Translations under genes and position numbers: made by a program | Notes under the pieces: generated by a model | The model's input: only the letters and a program-made list of their open reading frames with translations | Databases searched by the model: none | Told to the model about the DNA's origin: nothing | Part shown: positions 1 to 12,797 of the stretch, piece after piece | How positions within the stretch are numbered: the first letter of the stretch is position 1 | How the letters are laid out: the number at the start of each line of letters is the position of its first letter | NCBI GenBank assembly: GCA_025677815.1 | Contig: JAIXMP010000002.1 | Location: 1,364,001 to 1,428,000, forward strand | Origin: Phascolomyces articulosus | Lineage: Eukaryota; Mucoromycota; Mucoromycetes; Mucorales; Lichtheimiaceae | Length of the DNA: 64,000 nucleotides | Direction: 5' to 3'

Positions 1-778
1 TATACAATATTATAGATATACAAAAACAATGCTACTTTATTAAACTATGCTCTGTGAACTGAAATAAACTGATATACTATATGCAGGAGAAAGAAGAATA
101 ATAAATAGAAAAGTATGATGATGCTATTACTCAAGTGTACATATTATATATATATATGTAACAGAACTATTACCCGGTTATTATTATTAGCAGATACCGC
201 CGTGCGGCAGTATAAGCGGGTAAGCAGACCTATTTATGCACATAGGTTCGTGTAACCTTCTTCTGTAAGCGTGGTATTTAATATAATATTGTAATCGACG
301 GCGCATCTGGCTATATAACAGAAAGTTAATGATGAAAGATTAAACTCATATTTTCAGTATAATATTTATTGAATAGATAATAAAAGGAAGTATCCAGGTA
401 TCAACTTATCAAGTCAAGAGAAAAGAATCAAATTGGGTGAAAATGACATAATCATTTCATAATGAGTGAAGTAATGATGGTAATAATAGAAAACAACAGC
501 ATGTTATTGTTGTTGTTAGGCTCTCCTTCAATTTCACAAAGTCCGAATTTAAGCAAAATAGGTCATTTGGTGAGTTTCTTGGTGATCATTTGATTAATTC
601 TCTCTCAAAGGCACACACACGCACTCACTTACACACAGCCTAAACTTGTTCTTCTATTTTTTTATTATTCTTTTTTCTCTTTTCTTTTTTTTAACACTAC
701 CTTTTTTTTTATTTTCCTATATAAGTATACCCTCTTCTTCTTCTTCATTATTTAAAACAAGAAATATATAGTATCACA
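1..778. other. Intergenic/upstream region of ATG2 with hairpin cluster
   Basis: No coding region is supported here. Positions 171-257 hold several inverted repeats that stand out from the AT-rich surroundings: TACCCG at 171-176 pairs with CGGGTA at 217-222 around an inner TACCGCCG/CGGCAGTA hairpin (195-212). ACCTAT/ATAGGT (228-247) and GGTT/AACC (245-257) follow. Positions 640-760 are strongly pyrimidine-rich, typical of a fungal promoter and 5' UTR leading into the ATG2 start. Confidence 0.5.
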
Positions 779-3700
779 ATGAAGCCATGGAATTTCATAC
801 CTTCAGCATGGTCAACATTTACCTTACCTTCCACCATTCAAAAACGACTATACAAATTCCTGCTGCGCAAGGCGATCGGTCAGTTTCTTGCCAATGACTT
901 GGATCTCGAAAACTTTGACATTGAACTTGTTAATGGTTCTGTTGAATTACGAGATCTTTGTTTAAATCTAGAGGTAAAAAAAAAAAAAAATCGATACTAA
1001 TAGAATAGAGATAATATATTTTTTGTTGGATAGAGATAGACACATATGTAAAGAAGACTAACTCTCTTTTTTTTTTTTAAAAAAAAAAAATATAGCGACT
1101 GAATGAATGGATAGCAGATACTCCATTTATGTTGGAAAAAGGACATGTTGGAAGTATCAATGCTTCTTTACCGTGGTCAAACTTTTGGAATGGTGATATT
1201 GTTCTCAAAGTACAAGGGTTGGATTTGACATTACGACCTACCAAACCAATGAAACGATGTAAGCTTTCTATGATAATAACGAGTGTGTATTTTGGTCATA
1301 TGAATTTGGAGATAAACTAAACGGGGAGGGAATTCTCTACATCTATTTTAGCTCGCACTCAAGAAGAAGAAGATTCACCTATCATGTCGTCATCGTTACA
1401 TTTTGCTGACGACTTCTTAAGAACGGAAATGGAAGATCAAGAACTAATGGATTCTATACAACAATCGTTTCATGAATCTACCATTTCTGACGATGCTGAT
1501 TTTGGCACAGAAGGGCTTCAAGTATTAACACGTATAATTGATAAAATGTTAGCCAAAGTCAAGGTAGATGTTATCAATACAACGATCCGTATCCTCCATG
1601 AACCACCTCCTCCTCCTACGGCAACAACGATGCAGCATCCTCATTATCCTCATCATTCAAAGAACAATAATAAAGATGGTGGTGAATATTCGCTTGATTT
1701 GCATATACCCCAAATTTCCTATTTTGATGAAACACCTGAATTCAACACAAGACAAACAGCAGCTACACAAGCATCCATGGCTGAATCAAGCGTTTTTCTT
1801 CCATCTGACACCAATGAAACCATCAAAATTATTACCATTACATCTCCTACCGTATGGTTACGACGATCAAAACATTATCCACCCTCCTCTTTATATTCTA
1901 TCCCAACAAAGAGCGAAACCACTTTACAGCAATGGAACGACGAAGATGAAAGTGATTTGGATCAAACAGAATTTTTTGAAGCAAATGATGGAGAATCTTC
2001 CTTTTTTTATAATGGTAGTGGAGGCGGACAACAATCAGTGCATTCGAGTTATATGAGTGGATCCACTACCCCAAGGGCTTATCCACGTACTTCTTCTCAA
2101 GGAATTTATGCTTCATCCACCACATCAACGACCCATAGCAACAATAACAAACCGTATGAAGCATTACTATTTACAACCATGGATAAGGAAAATTGGATAC
2201 GGATCAAATTACGGCCATCATATCCTTTTGAGACAATGGATGCACCGGCGATTAAACAAATTGACTTTTTATGCACCCATATTTGTACATTTATTACACC
2301 TTGGCAAACAGCATTTTTGTTGGATTTATTGAAAAAAATGAGTGACGTGGTAACAAGTGAACCGACAGAACCTAAGCGATCCCCACCACATGAACGAGAT
2401 TCATCCTCACCCACACCTTTTGATCCATTAGCAGATTTACAGCAACAACATTTTTCTTCATCTCATTTACGCAGACCTTCATTGGAAACCGATCATTTCT
2501 ATTCGAGACCCAGTTTATTAGCTTCTTCAACATTCCCTACACCAACAACAGCTACGACAAATCCAATTTCTACAGCAACAGCAGTAGCAGCAGTAGCAGC
2601 AGTACCAGAACTCAAGATCAAATTACAGTTTAATTCGATTGATTGTTACCTTTTATATTCAGATAACCATGAACCTGTTCAATCCAATGAAAATGATTTC
2701 AGAGACCAAAGTCATCTTAAATTACACATATCTCAAGTCATCATGAGACATCAGCAATATGCTTGTGAGCCTATTTCGAAACGAGATAGTACGAGTATTT
2801 CTTTACGACATACACCTCCTCATCATCGGGATAGTCCACTTTCTTCTGCTACTGCGGCAAATACCCCTAGAAGTCCACTTTCTACATTGGATGTGCGGAT
2901 AATCAACGTTTCTTTAAGTGAATGGATTAAACGACCTGGTTGTGCACAAGTATATAAAGATTTACCAAAAAGATTACGGCAAATTCAATATGACCAGTAT
3001 AACTCTATCCTTGAATTTGATGACACCATATTAAATGATTATTTGCACGAGACTGAATTTCCTTCCATGTCACGGCACAAACGATCTACAAGTACCAGTA
3101 ATGTGAGTAATAGGACAAGGAGAGGTGAAGCCATTCGCTTCCGTGTAGAAAAGAAACAAGGACATGAAGTGGGTCGATTCGTGAATGGTAAGCTGTTTTT
3201 TTTTTGTTAATTGGATGATTTATCAGAATGAAGGCAAAAAAAAGCAGCCCTTTAACCTTAGTTTTTTTTTCACTATGTATAGCATCGACGTTGGATGAAG
3301 AAACCAATATCGAAATTCAGCCTTTTGTATTACATATTGATGCTCAAATTGCTGATCGACTTGAGAATTATGTCTGTGCTATTATGGATGTGAGCTCAAC
3401 ATGGAGTTCAAATCAGCCGGATGATACCAGGTAAGAGAGGATATTCATTGTGAAAAGGAGGGTGGGGAGAATTGAATATATATAAAAAGAAGCTTTTTAT
3501 ATGTACTTATTGTTAACACCATTTCTTGCACTAGTCATTTTGATGATGCTCTGGGTCAAAGGATATATGATGATTTGGATCGAGCTTCTGTGGAACATCA
3601 ACATCGCAAAAAATTACGTGTCCGATGTTCATTTATTCGTATACTTTTGTATATTCCAGATATGAGTCAAGTGTGCGTACGGGATGCTTTTAATGATTTG

Positions 3701-3896
3701 CAACACGCGGACACGTTAAGTGTGGATATTAAACGGCTGGTGATGCATTGGAAATCAAAAGTGGATGATCATGAAAGTGATACAGGATCTGTCCATTCAC
3801 GATCTTCCATACCTGAGAAACCTAAAAAATTCCATGTGGATTGTAATTTCATCAATGTTTTCTTACATTTGGCTGGAGGTAAAGTTTACTTGATAT

Positions 3897-3951
<55 letters not shown>

Positions 3952-6900
3952 GTATTCTATGCAAAAAAAAAGTGATATATCACCCCATTAAAATTGTAAA
4001 CGGGATTATCTATTTTAGATCAAGCTGCCAAATGCTGGTTTACATCCAAAACAGTACCACTTTCAAAGGACACAACTTCCGACACAACGAGTCTATTCAC
4101 ATCATCACAAACTATGCAAGGGCCTAGTTTTGAAATAACTTTACGACCTTCTGCCAATTCAACGGGTGCAAATCCTGTTTCAGCAGCAAAAGCAAGCTTT
4201 TTTGGTGCGGGATCCGATATTCCAAACAATATTTTTGAATATTTGAGTAAAAATGAAACACTCCCTATATCCAAAAAACACAAGTTGCCTATGGAAGATC
4301 AAACTGAATCATCCATGGTATTTAAGCAACGTACCATTGAAACCTCGGTAAGTCCATTTATTTGGTTGAAAAAAAAAGAGAAGGGAAATTATACTAGCAG
4401 TAATAAGAAGCATTTCTTGGTTAGCATATGGGTGGGGTGCAATGGATTAGAGCGCTATATGAAAAAAATGGAAACACTTACATAACAAAAATTATAATTG
4501 GTGTGTACATATTCGTATAGCTTGCGGTTGTCAACTGTCATTTTCCCGTGACCCGTCTTAACTTGACTAAAGAAGTATGGGATAGATTTCAAATTTTGCA
4601 AAATGATTTGATACTATGGCAACCCAAATTTATGCGTCGGTTATTTGCAACTAACCCAATGGATGATGAGGATGGAGGTTACGATGATGGTACATCTTCC
4701 TCTGGTATCAATGATATTTATCAAAATACAAGGCAGTATATTGATGAGCCTCATTTTGGACGAGGGGTTGAATCCATCCAAACATCCAGTGTGCTTAGTC
4801 AAAGTCATGAAAGATTAGGTCAAACCAAAGACACACCAAGTTTACTTTCTCTTGTGGTGGTGATGAGTGATGGTAAAATAAAAATCGTTTCTTATGAATG
4901 GAATAATACTGTTGTTATTGTTGTGTTACTTTTTTAATGTTCTTTTTCTTAATTTTTATAACAAAAAAAAAAAAACTTACACCTTCTTGGGGTAATTTTT
5001 TTTTAGCTATTTGGGATTTACATCATGTACCAAAAGATGAACCTGCCAAGACAACTTATCAGTTACATATGTCAGATTTCCGATATTTTACAGTAGTCAA
5101 ACATCTTGGTTTAGTACGTGCTTTATATGTATAAAAAAAAGGAGTATAGAATCAATGGAAGTAATAGCATCCTACCCATGAAAAAAATTCTGACTGAGAT
5201 ATATGATGTATTCTTATAGAACGAAAATATCACCACGTTAGATATTGACGGTATCACTCTAGATCGAATAGCACCAACTCCTTTATCGATCATATGCAAA
5301 ACAATCCCTAAGCATTTAAATGTATGTAAACCATCCTATGATTATTCTAGATAAAACTAATTCTTAGTCAAAAAGGCAAAACGCAACACGTCTGTAGTGT
5401 CCCTGGTTGCAAAACTCGTCACGGTCCCTGAGCTGAATAAGCAAAACAAGGTCACCAGTGTGGTAGCATGTAATCTTTGCTGGTTATTTAGCATGGATTT
5501 AAGTGTGGTTGATCATTTATCTGGATTTCAAGGCATTCCTGAAGATGTAAGAACTATTATTCTCATTCTTTTATTTACTATATTTTAAGCCATCTATCTC
5601 TTTGTTAGAAAAGAAAAAAAAAACTAACTGTATTTGTTCTTATTAGATGGTCTTTATCGATCCTGCAGCTCAGTACAACAAAATATATGCCCATCTTTTT
5701 GATTTATCAGTAGACTATAGACCACTGTATATTCCATCACGTGCTGCTATTGTTATTGACGATGTTCAGGTATATATACTATGAAAAGCGTATGATCAGA
5801 GGGAATAAAAACAACATAATAATAATAGATGTTAACTTTATTTCTTATTACTACTCCAATTCAGGTTATCACAGATATCATATCAGGAGGACAACCTATT
5901 TTAGATGTTAAAACGTGTGCACAGAATGTCAATGTCCTTTTGGTAGACGATGGAACCCATATGAATGAAGAATATATCAATCAAGCCACAGCTTCATTAT
6001 CCAAACGTTCTGTAGATGCATATACATATTGGATAACACTGGGTTATCATTCGGCTGTTGGTGTATCCAAATTTGAAGCAGGTGTCAAACTCAAATTGGA
6101 TGAACTTGTTGCTGCACCTAAAGTGGATATTGTCATCCTAAGCAATGTTATTGTCTTGCAAGGATGTTCGGATACATTCCATTCATTGATCAACTTTCTC
6201 ACCTACGTCGCCAATCAAGGAGATCTACCTGAAAAGAAAACAAATGAGGAGAGTAGTATTCATAGCAAGGGCAAAAAAATCAGTCGATCCACACCAATAC
6301 AAGTAACACCACCTCGAGGACGCCGTCTGGGAGATGATGATGATGGCCCCACTAATACAAACATGCTGGAAAGCTTGGATCCAGATGCATTTAAACGTTG
6401 GGCGGCACCTTCATCTCAGATCAAAGAAAAACTTGGTGCAGGAGCAGGAGCAGGAGTTTTGGGTATGAGTTACGTGGAAGAATATTATTCATCAACAAGT
6501 GGCAGTGGTAGTGGTAATAGTATCAGCAGTAGTGGAAGAATACCTCGAGTTGGAGATCATGCACCCCCTCAAAAACCATTACGAAAACATCACCATGCCT
6601 ATATGAAACGGAAAAAGGATGATCAAATACGTGTGCTTGCCAAGGAAATGGAAGAATTGACCATTGTGGAGAATTTCTTCAGTACAACCAAACGCGCTAA
6701 AGAGACTATCAAGCCTGTAGTGGATGTCACACAATCCTTATTATCCGTGCGCATACGCAACTTTGATGTCATATGGAAATTATTTGATGGAGGTGAAGTT
6801 GCTTATGATCAAGATGCACCGTCTTCTAGAACAAATGAACCTCCTTTTTCACGACCCAATTCTGTCGATACGGATATGAGCATCCAAACAGCAACAAGCG

Positions 6901-8764
6901 AGCATAATAACAGGGATTTCATTAGTCATTCACCTACCTTCTCCCTCTCTTCAGAACGATCAGATGATGTATTTTCTACCACACCTACTTCCAAATCAGA
7001 TACGAAACGACGTAGTCATAATAGTAATAGGATGGATCATCGATATCGTGCGAGTGCTCCAGGAGACATTGAAATGCGTTTGGATGGATTATCACTCGAC
7101 TTGAATTTGATGCCAGAGTCTGATTCTATTGGATTACATATGCGATTAAAGATACAGGATTATCAAGTCATTGACAATATCAAGACATCGTCGTGGCATC
7201 AATTCCTTGGTTATATGAGACCTGATTCTCATACAGTGCCTAGAGAACGAGGTTCTGTCATGTTACATTTTGAATTGACAGGTGTACGGCCGGTCGCCCA
7301 TGATCCTACCCTTGAATTCCGTATCAAACTTAAATTATTACCTATGCGACTTTATGTGGATCAAGATGCACTTAATTTTATGGTGACATTTTTTACGTTT
7401 GACAAGTCATTATTACGATCAACAGAATATGCCAATGCAACAATTCAACGTGCTACAACTGAAAAAGAATCTAAAGAGCAGGATCTTTATTTTCGTAAGT
7501 ATTTATTTAAAAGAAAAAAGTCTGTTTTTCTGACTTATTAATGGTTATTGTTTTTTTTATCATTATTTTGAAATAGAACATATTGAGATTCATCCTATTG
7601 TTCTCAAGATTGATTATAAACCAAAATATCTTAATTATGGAAACATCAAGGAAGGTCAATTGGCTGAACTTGTTAACTTGTTCCATTTGGATGGGGCTGA
7701 TATTCAATTGAGTCATATCAAGTTGACAGGCATTAGTGGGTTCCCGCGATTGGCAGATAAATTAGCACAAGAATGGCTCCCCCATATTATGAATACTCAA
7801 GTTCCACACATGGTATCAGGTGTTTCGCCTATTCGATCCATTGTGAATGTTGGTAGTGGTATGGCCGATTTAATATTATTACCTATCCAACAGTATCGAA
7901 AAGATGGACGTATTATTCGAGGTATTTATTTATTTATTTTACAATTAGCAATCGTGTTTATCAATACGAGCATACGGAATGAAATCAAGTAAACTTATAT
8001 ATAATTCTATATAATTTTTTAGGGATACAAAAAGGAACCCAATCTTTTGCTCGAACAACAGCAATGGAAGCTATCAATCTAAGTGCACGATTTGCGTCGG
8101 GTGCTCAAGTCATTCTTGAACAAGCAGATGATTTCTTTGCACCATCTTCCCCCCAACGACGCGAATTTGTTCCTCTTGAATACGATGCAGATCTCGTGGA
8201 TCAAATAGAGAAAGAAAATGATGATGATAATGAAGATGGATTTATCTTTGCGAATGCTGCTATTGCCGCTGCCGCCGCCAATGAATATCATTTTTATCAT
8301 CATCAAAAGGGGTCTACTGTCAAGAGCAAATTTGCTCATCAGCCCTCCGATTTATCACAAGGATTCCAATTTGCTTATAAGAACTTGAGTCAAAATCTAG
8401 GTGCAGCGGCTCAAACTATCTTTGCAGTACCTACGGAAATCGTTGAACAACAGCAGCAACAAAATGATATGTCAAGTAGTGGTCCAGAAAGTAATAATGC
8501 GTCAAGATCTCAAACCAAATCTGTGATCCGTGCTGTTCCCGTGGCAGTTATTAAACCGATGATTGGATTAACTGGAGCGTTTCAAAGCATTATGGTGGGA
8601 CTTCGAAATAGTATTGATCCAGCTATGCGACTTCAAAGTGAAGATGTAAGTATTCTTTTATTATTCAGGCACATTACTTACAAAAGAAAAAGGAAAGGAT
8701 ATATTAACTCATAATGTTTACCATAAATATTTTTTTTTCATTTGCTTAGAAATATAAACGATGA
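779..8764 (+). CDS. ATG2: Autophagy-related protein 2 (Chorein_N / ATG2_C lipid transfer protein)
   Basis: Atg2 is a rod-shaped bridge-like protein that moves phospholipids from the ER to the growing phagophore, working with Atg18 and Atg9. The model has 15 exons: 779-973, 1096-1258, 1352-3187, 3283-3430, 3535-3878, 4019-4347, 4521-4872, 5007-5113, 5220-5325, 5368-5546, 5647-5769, 5865-7494, 7577-7921, 8023-8645, 8750-8764. They join in frame to 2164 residues, near the human ATG2 size and longer than the yeast protein. The N-terminus (IQKRLYKFLLRKAIGQFL, then LDLENFDIELVNGSVELRDL) is the chorein domain. The C-terminus has the conserved ATG2 block with DYKPK, HLDGADIQLSH, GISGF, VNVGSGMADL and KDGRIIRG. 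Low-complexity Ser/Thr/Pro/His stretches in exons 3 and 12 explain the extra length. The last exon encodes only KYKR-stop. The family call is secure. The least certain junction is the donor at 5326, chosen because GTATGT at 5322 breaks frame. Confidence 0.95.
3901..3951. repeat. (TC)n-(TA)n microsatellite in an ATG2 intron
   Basis: About 16 TC dinucleotides (3901-3932) run directly into about 9 TA units. The tract lies inside the ATG2 intron at 3879-4018, so length changes should not alter the protein. Confidence 0.9.
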
Positions 8765-9363
8765 AATATATAATAATTCAGCTGTTTATATAAAGGGAAT
8801 TTCTCGATTCTGTGTCTCCTAGTAGAAATCCCATGGAGGTCACTTTTAGTGTTAGCAGGTCCTCTTCTATCTAGACTATGCAATTGACATTTTATTCTAT
8901 TCCTTATTCTAGTATATTCACTTATATAATAAACTACTTGAATATATATATATACCATACCATCATGATTTGCTTATATAGACAATACCTTTCGTCTATA
9001 CCACTTTTTTATTTGTATATGTTTTTGGTGACTGGAAAAACTGTGCACAAATTCTTGGGGATGACAGATAATGACAAACAAAGAAGGGACTAGAGGGTGC
9101 GTAGTGGACCAGGGCTACAATAAGAAGGTTCTATAATAATCTGCTTTGCCAATGCTGCAGAGAATTATAGAAAAAATGCTATCGGAAGTATTATGGTCGC
9201 AGTAACTGCACTAATCACTTTAAAAAGTAACTTTTTTGGAATGGAACCAATAAATGACAGGTTGTGACAAAAACTCCGTAACTTTTTTTTTTGTATATAT
9301 TTTTTTCCCCTGTCACCAACTTTTTTCTTTTCCACTTTTCCCCTTTTCTTTTATATATATAAA
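8765..9363. other. ATG2-ProRS intergenic region
   Basis: This 600 bp region has no supported gene. It should hold the ATG2 3' UTR and the promoter of the next gene. Positions 9280-9363 are pyrimidine-rich with TATATAT runs just ahead of the ProRS start codon. Confidence 0.5.
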
Positions 9364-12123
9364 ATGGCCACCGTGTTGGAATCGCTTGCCAAGCTCTCCA
9401 TTACACCAAAGACAGTTTCACACGAAGCAGCCGTCGACAACAAGGCATGGACCACTGCTTTGGCTACAGCTGATCTTGGTTTTGATTACAAAGTCACCAA
9501 GAGTTTGATTTTAAAGCCAAAGACCGCCAAAACTGCCACACCTACACCTGTTGTCGTGATCGCCCTTGACTCTACCGAAACAAACGTTACTGCTTTGGGT
9601 AAGAAGCTTTCGCTCAAGGAATGTCGATTTGCTAATGAAGATCTTTTGAAGGGTACTTTTGGTGTCGCAAAGGATGCAGGTAAAATAAAATACACCAACA
9701 TTTTTCACCAACCCAATATACACGTGAAGCGATCTTTACAAAAAGAAACAGATATGAGAATCAAGAAAAAAAGAAACTAACGCATTTATCAATGGGGATA
9801 AATGAATAGTATCGCCTTTTGCCTTATCGAATGTATCTGATCTTTCATTGATTCATTTGGTTGTCGATACCGCCCTTTTGGAACTTCCTGGCGCCACATT
9901 GCTTTCTTTCCGTGAGGGTGCAGCTGATAAAACCGTCTTTGTGAGTGTGGATGAATTGAAGGCTTATCTTAAATCAATTGAAAAGGAAGCCATTGAAATC
10001 GATTTCTCCACATTGGCTGCTGCTGCTGCTGCTCCTAAGCCTGCTGCTGCTCCCAAACCCAAGGCAGCCAAGAAAGAAGGTAATGAACAAAAACATAAAA
10101 GTGAGAGATAGGGTTGTTGTTGGTGATATCTTTTTTTTTGAGATACTCATCTCTACGTATATATGTTATACTTTATTAGCTGCTGCTCCTGCTGATGATG
10201 TCCATCAAATGGGTATTGAATATAAGAAGGATGGAGATTTTTCAAAGTGGTACCAACAGGTAATAAGAAGAAGAAGAAGAAGGCAAAAAATATTGGTTTA
10301 TTTTTGAAAGGTTGGATTACTGACAAAGCTGGTAAAAAAATAAGGTTTTGTTGAAGAGTGAAATGCTTGACTATTATGATGTTTCCGGTTGTTATATTCT
10401 TCGTCCATTGTCATACTACATTTGGAAACAAATCACTGGTAAGTTTATATATATATATGAAATTTCTTAATCATGCATCTTAACTAACTAAATATATGAT
10501 GTTTTTCTTTATTAGATTTTTTCGATAATGCCATTACTGAAATGGGTGTTGAAGATACTTATTTCCCTATGTTTGTCTCTAACCGTGTTCTTGAACGTGA
10601 AAAGGATCATATTGAAGGTTTTGCCCCTGAAGTTGCTTGGGTCACTAAGGCTGGTAGCAGCAACTTGGAAGAACCAATTGCTATCCGTCCTACTTCCGAA
10701 ACTGTCATGTACCCCTATTTCTCAAAGTGGATCCGTTCCCACCGCGATCTGCCTTTCCGTATCAACCAATGGTGTTCCGTTGTCCGCTGGGAATTCAAAA
10801 ATCCTCGTAAGCCACCATTTTTTTTTTTAAAAAAAATAACTGGGATTTGCCGCAGCTGAATTTATTGTACCAGCTTTTTTTAAAAAAATGAACGTAATTG
10901 ACTCATCGTCGCGTAATTTCTGTTTGTTTAATAGAACCTTTCTTACGTACACGTGAATTCTTATGGCAAGAAGGTCACACAGCTCATTTGACCAAGGATG
11001 GTGCTGGTGAAGAAGTCCTTCAAATTCTTGACTTGTATGAGCAAGTCTATAACGATTATCTAGCTTTGCCTGTCGTCAAGGGTGTCAAATCTGAAAAGGA
11101 GCGATTTGCTGGTGGTCTTTATACCACTACCGTAGAAGGTTTCATCCCTGCTACTGGTCGTGCTATTCAAGGTGGTACTTCTCACTGCTTGGGTCAAAAC
11201 TTCAGTAAGATGTTTAACATTACTGTTGAAGACCCCAATGCTCCTGCGAATGCTTCCGAAGAAGCCAAGAAGATTCACGTCTGGCAAAATTCCTGGGGTC
11301 TTTCCACCCGTACTATTGGTGTCATGGTCATGGTCCATGGTGACGATAAGGGTTTGGTTCTTCCCCCTCGTGTCGCTCTTACTCAAGCTGTTGTCATTCC
11401 ATGTGGTCTCACCGTCAAGTCCACCAAGGAAGATGAAGACAAGGTCTTTGATGGTTGTAAGGAAATTGCCGCTCGTCTCAAGAAGGTGGGTGTTAAATCC
11501 AAGGCTGATCTTCGTGACAACTACACACCTGGCTTCAAGTTCAACCATTGGGAATTGCGTGGTATCCCTCTCCGTATTGAATTGGGTCCCAAAGATATTC
11601 AAAAATCCCAAGTCACTTGCGTCCGTCGTGATACTGGCGCCAAGTTTGCTTTGCCTTTGGATAACCTTGAAAAGGGTGTTCAAGAGGCTCTTGATACCAT
11701 CCAACGTGAAATGTATGAACGTGCCAAGGCTAAGATGGAAGAATCCATTGTTCGTGTCGATAAATGGGAAGATTTCGTTCCTACTTTAAACTCCAAGAAG
11801 CTTTGCTTGATTCCCTGGTGTGACCGTATGGAATGTGAAGATGATATTAAGGACAACTCGGCAAGAACGTAAGTGTGATGTTTCTATTTTAGTGAATGGT
11901 TGTTTTATTCTTATATTTCTGGATTATTTATTAATTTATTGTATGCATCAATAGTGCCAACGAAGGTGAAGAAGAGGATGAACGTGCTCCTTCCATGGGT
12001 GCCAAATCTTTGTGTAAGCCTTTCGTCCAACCCACCGAAAAACCTATTGTCCCTGGCGAAACAAAGTGTGTTGCTTGTGGACAAGATGCCAAGCATTATA
12101 TGTTGTTTGGCAGAAGCTACTAA
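9364..12123 (+). CDS. Cytosolic prolyl-tRNA synthetase with N-terminal YbaK-like domain
   Basis: This class II aminoacyl-tRNA synthetase charges tRNA-Pro in the cytosol. Seven exons (9364-9679, 9810-10079, 10180-10259, 10345-10438, 10516-10806, 10935-11868, 11955-12123) give 717 residues. Residues 1 to about 165 resemble the YbaK/ProX editing-like domain also found at the N-terminus of the yeast enzyme (YHR020W). An Ala/Pro/Lys linker follows. The catalytic core begins near residue 200 ([25 protein letters not shown]). It includes [12 protein letters not shown], the motif 2 segment [18 protein letters not shown], the [13 protein letters not shown] block and GLVLPPRVA. The C-terminal ProRS-specific region has paired cysteines ([14 protein letters not shown]) and ends in FGRSY, as in eukaryotic orthologues. 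Protein coding is clearest in exons 5-7. The exon 4 acceptor (TAAG at 10341-10344) is a little atypical but gives the expected VLLKSEM junction. Confidence 0.96.
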
Positions 12124-12797
12124 GTATATTGCTTCTTGTAAAATTGTACTATTGTTCATAAATCATATCATTCTTTTTTTAGTAAATATATAAACGACAT
12201 ACTCTTTTTTCCACTTCTCATAATTATACACATATTACATTTTGTTTATTGGATCAAAATTATATGATTGGCTTTAATAATAATAATAATAATATACGTA
12301 TCGAAACATATTATAATTAGTTTATTCAGTGGATATTTCTTTTAAACAGATTTTTTCCTTTTCAAGGATCCTTTGCATTGATACACTGTTTGTATGAATA
12401 TTTGATTATTATATAAATCATTTGAAATTGGGGTTACTGTTGAGGTTTTCTTATGGTAACTAGTTGTAACTTCTTTTATAGATTGAAGTACGTCATGCCT
12501 TTTTTCTTTGTCCCGTCAATAATATCCTATAAAAAGTACCCGAAAATTCAATAATTAAACTTGAGCATATATTTAAAAACTGCATAACAAATATGTAGGA
12601 GCCCAACGCCATATGGAAATTGATTTGCCGAGCCATCTATCAGCGAATAACCTTATGCAGTAAGCTGTGTGGTGTAACCATCTCAAAACTCAATAACATC
12701 CAAGATAAATGTATTTTTCCCCTTTTCGATTTATTTCACACTTCTCATTTTTTTTACTTACACACAAATAACAGATTAGCGAAAAAAATAAAACAAT
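12124..12797. other. Intergenic region between ProRS and arrestin genes
   Basis: AT-rich with an (AAT)n run near 12278-12290. No coding or RNA gene is seen. Pyrimidine-rich sequence just before 12798 fits a short 5' UTR. Confidence 0.45.

Noticed and set aside
5322..5367. GTATGT at 5322 as ATG2 donor
   Set aside because: It leads to an in-frame stop in the next exon; GTAAAC at 5326 restores the frame.
10260..10344. Extra micro-exon between 10310 and 10330 in the ProRS intron
   Set aside because: It would leave a 14-nt second intron, and the family sequence is continuous without it.
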